A stretch of DNA of 64,000 bases, taken from the NCBI GenBank assembly GCA_021234155.1, contig JAJEKV010000001.1, forward strand, positions 17,939,382-18,003,381. The letters run 5' to 3'. The translations under genes and the position numbers were made by a program. The notes beneath the pieces were generated by a model, which was not told the origin of the DNA, ran no database searches, and saw only the letters and a list, made by a program, of their open reading frames with translations. Shown piece by piece: positions 57,125 through 64,000 of the stretch. The number at the start of each line of letters is the position of its first letter. The stretch's first letter is position 1. This DNA comes from Isoetes taiwanensis (lineage: Eukaryota; Streptophyta; Lycopodiopsida; Isoetales; Isoetaceae).

Positions 57125-60100
57125 CTACTGATTCGCAACTTTTGAAAGTGCAGCCATTAGTTTCTCGGTATGCTCAGGTTTACCCACCGATATCCTAATG
57201 AAACCCCTCAATTCTGAATTATCATAGTGGCGTACCATAACACCCTCTTTGGCCAATGCAGCCTAAAACGAGTATAAAATTCAGACCAATAAGAAAGAAA
57301 GTACAAATGCTAACAAATTACCTTCACTTCTTTGGCTGTCAGGCGGCCATTGACCCCACATAGAATAAAATTTGAATGGCTTGGATACGGCTTAAGGAAT
57401 GCAACATCTTTCAACATACAAAAAACCCGATCCCTCTCACTAATAATGGCTTCCTTTACCGTCTGCAGCAAAATGCTTTTCGTTATGCAAACCAGCCTAA
57501 CCTAAGAAGCTGCTTATACATGGCTTTAAATTAAGACATATGAGCCTTACCTCCAAGTAAGATCTATTTTTCAAAGCAGCACATGCAGCGACTTCAGCTG
57601 CAACAGAAACATTATAGGGTTGTTTGGCTCTCCAGAGATATTGTGCAATGCTTAGTGGAAAAGCGCCATAGCCAACCCGTAATCCTGCTAAACCTGTGCC
57701 ACATAAACTCATGATAAGATTGACCAGATGCACTAAAAGACCGTTTGTATTTTAAATTATAATGCCTTGAACAAGAATAAGAATATTGTAGAAACCCAAT
57801 AAAACATATCAACGCTGTGCATTCCAAATGCTTCAGTACCCACATCTTGCATTCGCAGCAGCAATTGGCAGCTAAAATTAAGTTCAGGGTTTTCTACGTA
57901 CAACTGCTGCATCTGGCCAGATTTCCTTAAAAACAATGTCAGCTGCACAGTCCAAGAGTCCAAGGCTGTTGTCATAAAACTCATCGGATCACCTGTGCAG
58001 GTCTAAGAACTGGATCACACTACCTCCAATCATACCTTCCTGGACATTGTTCAAAATGTCATTGTAGTGCCACAAAGTAGATATTCATCAGTCTTTTCAA
58101 ATTTGGGCTAGAGATAACAAATGCTGTATATATTGCATATGCACATTAATTTACACTGCAACATGTCTAAGTAGCCTTGCTTCTCATTATCCAGATTATG
58201 CTTAATATTATCCAGATTACCTCCAGTTGTGGGAAATATTCTCTATTCTGAAAGCGTTCACTCAGCAAATTACCCTAAAATAGCTTTATGATCGCCAAAC
58301 CAAATCAAAGGTCAGGCAAAAGTGCCTTATAGCACTTCAGTAGATACCTGATTCGGCAGGCAACCCTATGCAAGACTTTCAAAACCTCATTCGCAGTTTA
58401 CGGGCTACAAGTACTTGGATAACTGGATATGAAGTCTTTGGTATGCTGGATCTAAGGAGGTAGACCCATCATACTAACATTTTTAACACGTACTAAATTA
58501 ACTAGTTTTCTCGTCTTACCTGCACGTTTGCTAAAGGTGCGTAGAACAATAAGATTCTCATGCTTCTTCACCCATGGCATACGCGAAGTCTCTTTTGAGA
58601 ACTCTATATATGCCTCATCAAGAACCACTAATACTGGCAAGGCTAAAATAGTTTGCAGCTCCTCGTCGCATATTAAGCTGTAAAGAAGATAGTAAACAAC
58701 TATTTTATGTGCACCTAACAATGGATCTGTGCATGTACCTTCCATCAGGATTATTGGGAGAAGTCAAGAAAACCACTTTGGGTGAATGTACTTGAACTGC
58801 CCTCTCTATCTCTGGAATATTTAATTTGAAGTCCTGCAACCTAGGAACTGCCAAAGTTATCACCAGATTTGTCACCAAATGGAATGGAATGAACATACTT
58901 ATAAACATTCAAAAGGATAAAACATATATCTTGAATTCATAACTTGTCTCTGTAGATATAGAAACTTAGCAAGCTTATATCAAGTACCTTTAATGACAAT
59001 AGCACCATTAACAGCTGCATCAAAAGCATACATGGTGAATGTAGGAGGACAGTCTAAGATTTTATCCCCCACATCTAGAGTGCACCTGTTGAAATATGAA
59101 TCAGTGAGCATTGAGATGCAGCAAACATAAATTAATCTGAGGATCATTCATCTACTTTTACCTCATGATAAGATCAATTAGCTCATCTGCACCACATCCT
59201 GCTAATAAATAGTCCATTTCAATACCTGAATCCTCTGCCAGTGCCGCTCGCAGTCTACGACTTTCTGGGTCAGGATAGATATTTGGGAACTGGAGGTTTC
59301 CAAGTGCCTCCATTACCTATGGGAATAAAAGTGCATTAATCAGTGTTGAGAAATGGAGTTGTTTCGGCTCTCCTTAAATAGCTCAGAAGGTGGCAATTGG
59401 TGTCACTTACAGCAAAGGCTCATATTCTTTACGATCAACAATCAATAGTTTATTTACTAAGGCTTATTTCCTTGATCAGATTGGACGAATTGCTCATTGA
59501 AAAATTTATGTAAATTTGAATATAAATTGTATTTAGAACCTTCTATATTCAAGTATGAAGTAAGTTCCCAGCAGGGGTTAAATAGAAATATATTCTAATA
59601 AGATAAGAAAAACTCATAATAAATCGATCAAACAATTAAGATGCTAGACAAAAACGTGTGATGACATATTATCAATTGATTTTTTCTTTTATTTGAAATT
59701 ACAACTACAAGCAGATAAGAATGGCATATAGTTTTCTCTAAACCCTATATCTTGACTAAAGGGTCAACACTGTACAGATGCTGTGAGGTTTGTTTGTCTT
59801 CCCAACTACACTAAAAAATTTACAACAAATGATACAAGTTTTCCTTTTGCTACCCAAGGAAGGCGTGGATGATGTTACAAAAGATATCACAAAATCTGGA
59901 AGCAATCAACAAGATTCTTCATCCCCACATGCAAGTTAAGAAGAAACACCCGTCACTGTAAAATTTTTATCATTTCCTACATTCTCCGGCCAAAGTTGTT
60001 GTACCTCTGGAGGTGGTCCATACAAGTTTTCATTGGCATCAAGCTTAACAATGTCCTTTGGCAGTCTTCCAAGTCTTTTGGAAAGAATCTACGTAAAGAA

Positions 60101-60367
60101 TCAGAATGAGATAAGAGACGAATAACTGGAGTGTCGGAATATAGAGAGTACCTCGAAGGGTTCGATTGGGGTATAAGGTGCTAGCTCTAACAGGTGGGGT
60201 CTAATGAAAGAGGCACCTGCTAACTTAGCAGCGGGTATGGTGGAGCTAGCTGCACGACGTTGGGTAAGGGGTGCAGTCTGCTGGTCGAAGAAGGAGGGGA
60301 GGCAACCCCTGGCCGACGCCGTCACCATGGTTTCTTCGCTGCTCAAAAATGACCCTGGTCTGCTCAT
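57125..60367 (-). CDS. HISN6: Histidinol-phosphate aminotransferase
   Basis: A PLP-dependent enzyme that converts imidazole-acetol phosphate plus glutamate to histidinol phosphate in plastid histidine synthesis. Nine exons on the minus strand: 60,367-60,152; 60,088-60,005; 59,316-59,162; 59,085-58,988; 58,847-58,739; 58,677-58,520; 57,693-57,551; 57,462-57,322; 57,262-57,125. All introns have GT-AG ends in compatible phases, giving 413 codons and a TAG stop. Landmarks: [54 protein letters not shown] and [16 protein letters not shown], whose Lys is the PLP-binding residue, then the C-terminal [12 protein letters not shown]. The first ~60 residues are Ser/Thr/Ala/Arg-rich with few acids, a typical plastid transit peptide. 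A second ATG (~60,328) in the same frame is an alternative start. No lesion was found. Confidence 0.93.
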
Positions 60368-60479
60368 GTCCTAAGGTCACCAGGTGGTCATTTCCATAAC
60401 CTAGTAAATACATTTCATAAGTAGACCTAGCAATGGTCTTCCTCGATTACTTTTATCACCGGACACACGTCAACCACGC

Positions 60480-61320
60480 ACGCCCCACACGAGTTGCCCC
60501 GGCCCGATATAAGAAACCCCTGTTTAGGGGCTGTGAATATATTATTTTACAAAAAAAATTCCATCTCATCCTCCATTGACCTAAAATTCCACATCATCTC
60601 TCCATTGACCTAAAATGATTTTAAATTAAGATTTATTTGGTTTGTAGCTTGATGTATAAGGGAAAATACCGAGGGTTTTAGGGGAATTTAATTCTTGCCG
60701 CCGGCCGTGCCCGGCGACGGCGGAGCCGCTGAAAAGCGCCCGGGCGTTGGGCGGCGCCGCCGAAGCAAATTGCCCCCGAAAACCCGAGGGGGTATTTTCC
60801 GCCGTAATGCAATCCGGACCCTCAAATTTCGCCGTAAAGAAAAAAATTTGGATCCAAGCAAGGCGATGGCGTGCAGAGCTATGTCTATGGCTATGGCTAT
60901 GGCTATGGCTTAGGGCAAAACAGGAGGACGGGGGCTATGGCTTAGGGTTGGTCTCGTCTGCAGTCCAGATCCCGGTTATGGCTTAGGCCGGCTTTTTAGG
61001 GTCGGTCTCAATGCGTAAGAGTTTGCGTGATCCCGCTATGGCATCCTTTTGATTCCGACTTTGGCCATATGCTTCGATTCCGGCTATGGCGATGTTATGG
61101 CGAGATCACGGATGCCTTGTTTAGAACCCTGTTTCCTCCGGTTTTCACGGCCCTCGAGCACCACGAATCCAGATAGTGGCTGAGTCTCGAATCTCGATTG
61201 AAAGCGGGCGGCCGAATCTAAATCTCGGTATGGCGGCGAATAGTTTGGCGGCGCTTTCATTCTCGAGGAAGCCAATTCCATGTGATAAATTAGACGCAAT
61301 AGAGGCGTAATTTGAGGGTC
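60480..61320. other. GC-rich upstream region with CTATGG repeats
   Basis: Upstream of HISN6, positions 60,690-60,860 are unusually GC-rich (GCCGCCGGCC, GGCGGCGCCGCC). Next comes a short CTATGG array (60,885-60,910) and further GGCTATGG/GATTCCGGCTATGG words to ~61,090. Open frames across it encode low-complexity peptides (MAMAMAM) and are not convincing genes. It may be the shared 5' region of HISN6 and a divergent transcript. Confidence 0.45.
60885..60910. repeat. CTATGG microsatellite
   Basis: About four tandem CTATGG units, with degenerate CTATGG/GGCTATGG words continuing to 61,090. Simple hexanucleotide repeat. Confidence 0.75.
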
Positions 61321-61739
61321 CCGTTCATTACATTTCTAGTCTTTTGCCTTGTCCAATACTGGTTTTGCAGGTCGTCATCCGTATATTGATGTATATGGAT
61401 GTGTCCATGTCTTTTCGATGGTCTTTATTGTGAGGACACGAGAAATTGTTGGCCAGGTTTATATAATGGTTGGCCGCAGATCAAGATTTTAGGCACAATA
61501 TATATTCCTATAGTAATCTTATTATTTTTTGGATGTCAATCCAAGATTTCTATTTTTAACTTCATGTTTAAGGGGTTTCGCCAGGTTAGATAGTTTGATA
61601 CAGCTCACTACGTTGTTGCAAGGATGGGAAAGGGGTTGCCCTTAATTTTGTTTAAGGGTTGCATTAGAGTACCAAGAAAGAAGAAGAGCCAAATATTTTG
61701 ATATGATAAGCAAGCATCCTCTGGGATGGGGAGGAATGT

Positions 61740-61810
61740 TATGGACATAGCAAGGCATGGGATCAAACCTTGGACAGGCTAGGGCCCAACAAGGATCCAC
61801 CCTTTTGGAT
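61740..61810 (-). repeat. Possible SINE-like patch
   Basis: The minus strand contains AAGGTTTGATCCCATGCC, close to a pol III B box and to the 3' side of plant tRNA-derived SINE heads. No clear A box or tail. Weak evidence. Confidence 0.25.
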
Positions 61811-62824
61811 TGCCAGTTGGCACTAGAGGTACTAGTGCTTAAACATTCATGCTAAGCATTTCATGGATTTTGCAAACCTAATGCTTGTTATCTGCAACAT
61901 TTGTTGTTGCAATACATTTATAGTAATGGCATCTGATCTTCATTGCATTCTGTTGATTTTGTTGTGTTTGTCAATTTCCACACAATTCCTGTTTTTCTTA
62001 CAAATACGACCAATATTAATAAAGCCCATCCACTGGCCACCATGGCAACATGCCAAAATAAGATTTGTGAATGCCATGGTTCTATTGCTATCGCAATAGC
62101 GCCAACATTCTTTGGATGGGCATGCCTAGTCATTTGGCTCTATTTATAGCACCGTTATGCTATTGTAGATCATTGGCATTCTCTTGAGCTCCTATCTTGG
62201 TTGCTTCATCTTCTCTTGCTTCTAGTATTCTATCCATATCTACCTACATCCTACTTAGTATATTTTTGTGGATCATGTTTTCTTCTTCCTGTGTGATACA
62301 TTGTTTTTTTGCTTTTGTATTTGATTGTGTATTCCTAGAATGTTTTTGTTGAGGGTATGGCAAAAATTTTAGTCCCTCGATGCTTTGGACTTGAATGGAG
62401 GTTTTACCACTATATACGTAGAAGGCTTATGGCTTGCCTGTTTGTATCTCTGTGTCTTTTCTCCTTGTTTTGTTTCTTTCTTGGTGGATAATTCTTGGTT
62501 TTATAGAATCCATTTGGTTTGATGTAGCTTACTTTTCCTTTTTGACATCTATATTTGATGTGAATGGCCATTGTTCATCCTCAATCATTGGCTCTATTCA
62601 TCCTCAATTAGTCTTGAACTTATTCTTATTTCTTTGTCTTGTCTGTAGCATCACTTGACTAACTTGAATCTTTACAGCCCATATATAGCAAAATAACAGG
62701 GGGTTACAGGGGGATTTGATATGGATGTAAAAATAACATTTCCTGAATCATAGACCATATATTCCTAAAACAATTGAATGTGTTGTTATAAAAAAACATA
62801 GATTCAAGGTAAAAAATAATCACA

Positions 62825-62900
62825 TTAGCTCATTGGGTACATTGGTTAAAGTAGCCTTATTAGGACATTGAGTTATTTTGGTAGAGGTTCAAGCCCTCGT
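62825..62900 (+). repeat. SINE-like tRNA-derived patch
   Basis: An A-box-like string (TTAGCTCATTGGGTACATTGG) is followed 50 bases later by a B box (GGTTCAAGCCC, 62,886-62,896). Spacing and order fit a tRNA-derived SINE promoter. Boundaries are not visible. Confidence 0.4.
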
Positions 62901-64000
62901 ATTTCATATTCTAAAATCTTAGGCAAAGTTGTATAGAGGTTCGATATTCTCTCAAAACCTTAGTCGAAGTCGTATTTCGTATTTCAAAATCATAGGCGCC
63001 TCCAATCATAAATGACAATAAGCGAAACGAGAGGTGCCCAAAGACCTCAACATACGATCTGGGTTGTAGGATCGACGAATCCGACGACTGTGGTAGTTCC
63101 GGCTGACCAGTTAGTACAAGCAATAAAAAGGCGCGTTCATTGAAGAAAGGAAGCGAGAAGAGAGTGGTGACATCATAGGTCAGCGCGTGGCCATGAAGCA
63201 CCTCTTTGTGAGGCTTTCTATCGTCTTCAAGTTGCTCCCATGGCTTCAAATATTTGAGTTTTTTTATGTGTTTTTGCTTTTCTCATCTCTCCATCCGAGA
63301 AGAAAGAGGCAAAATGTCTTCGTAAAGGGATTTAACCTCACACGAATAAACTCTTTTTTCAATGATTAATTAGGCCGAAAATGATTCTCACGTACTTTAC
63401 GTTTAAAATAAGAGGGCTCCAAAAAAAAAAGGGAATCGCATGAGATCTATTTTAATGTAATGCGACGTTACATATAATATACGAAGTTGGTGGTGTCATC
63501 ACCTCACCAACATCCTTCTACCATCACAAAACTAAGAGAATATTGGAGAAGAAAAGAAGATGGTATCACCATCACCTCGGGAATACAATGAAGGTCAAGC
63601 TGCAATGCCTGCATGAGAAACATAACATTATAACAATACAAACATAAATAATAGGCTCTTTCATTAATATGACATATCAAAATAGGTGGCTAATTAGTTC
63701 ATCGCACCTGATGTTCCTAACTAGGAGGGCCCTAGTCCTGCGCAACACAACTGTTGATATTCCCAATGGTTTTTGAAAGCTGGGCATCACCCTCACATCT
63801 GGTTCATGAATGACATGAAGAAAGAGCTCAATATTAACATTCAGAGTGTGAATGGGATTAGGGTGTATGGAAAAACCACCTGCAAGTGGGAGCAGAGGGC
63901 TGAGGGAATTCTTCAATTCCCTGAGATTCATGACTGCATTAATAGAAATAGTAGTATTTGTCTCTTCAGCACCAAAACCATCCACAAGGTAAAAGTATAA

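Larger units (their letters stand above)
61320..64000. other. No recognised gene at the right end
   Basis: Open frames at minus 63,249-62,911 (112 codons, MKPWEQLEDDRKPHKEVLHG at the start) and on both strands at 63,677-64,000 match nothing I recognise. Their composition is neutral. One of them could be a partial exon continuing beyond the window, but no splice support was found. Confidence 0.4.

Noticed and set aside
60695-60913. A small gene encoding an MAMAMA-ending peptide
   Set aside because: It is a low-complexity translation of GC-rich DNA and the CTATGG microsatellite.
1-64000. CRISPR array or bacterial-type operon
   Set aside because: The direct repeats found are irregularly spaced hairpins or minisatellites, and the genes have spliceosomal introns; the DNA is eukaryotic.

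Overview
The window is nuclear DNA from a land plant. The evidence is multi-exon genes with plant GT-AG introns, a plastid-type histidine-biosynthesis enzyme, a plant-type Mediator subunit, dirigent-like and CYP78A-like fragments, and a dense load of decayed transposons. Gene density is low: two convincing complete genes, one possible secreted-protein gene, and about ten broken gene pieces in 64 kb. This suits a large, repeat-rich genome such as a gymnosperm, a fern or a large angiosperm. The species cannot be fixed from the sequence alone.

Layout. Positions 1-9,150 hold no recognisable gene. There is a probable old LTR-retrotransposon relic on the minus strand (tRNA-primer-like site near 7,779, gag-like low-complexity frames at 2.6-5.3 kb) and five copies of a ~67-bp hairpin repeat at 6,450-7,550. 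Positions 9,160-18,020 hold the most unusual locus: two convergent, decayed, intron-containing genes. The plus-strand gene has a coiled coil, a RING-like cysteine/histidine cluster, a lysine-rich stretch and an FCP1/NLI-type phosphatase domain whose second catalytic Asp is Asn. It is interrupted by a 384-bp MITE and then by a ~2.4-kb insert carrying a receptor-kinase fragment. The minus-strand gene belongs to an uncharacterised, widespread, transposon-like family with D...D...E/D-type motifs (VIDFAENY, SDG, HGKGEHDG). Positions 18.5-22.7 kb are mostly empty.

Positions 22,732-27,139 carry MED8 (Mediator head subunit) in 13 proposed exons, two of whose introns appear to start with GC. Positions 30.9-37.4 kb are a graveyard: an exon of the mitochondrial complex I 75-kDa subunit, a 550-bp foldback element, a CYP78A P450 fragment enclosed by long degenerate terminal inverted repeats (a Pack-type gene-capture element), tandem repeats and ankyrin-repeat remnants. 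Positions 37,395-41,410 are a Ty1/copia element with 190-bp LTRs, the integrase region missing and several stops. Next to it, on the minus strand (41,764-42,714), is an open 316-codon frame for a secreted His/Pro-rich protein whose flanks resemble a PEBP fold. Positions 43.0-48.9 kb hold at least three dirigent-like remnants, a ~53-bp minisatellite and the 5' part of a PDCD2-like gene. Positions 49-57 kb are largely empty apart from tRNA-like (SINE-like) patches and a 100-bp tandem duplication.

Positions 57,125-60,367 (minus strand) carry a complete 9-exon, 413-codon histidinol-phosphate aminotransferase gene (HISN6) with an apparent plastid transit peptide. It is followed by a GC-rich upstream region. 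The last 3 kb have no recognised gene.

How the parts work together: HISN6 (plastid histidine synthesis) and MED8 (RNA polymerase II transcription) are unrelated housekeeping genes. Everything else reflects transposon insertion, gene capture and decay. No operons, rRNA genes, CRISPR arrays or convincing complete tRNA genes were seen.
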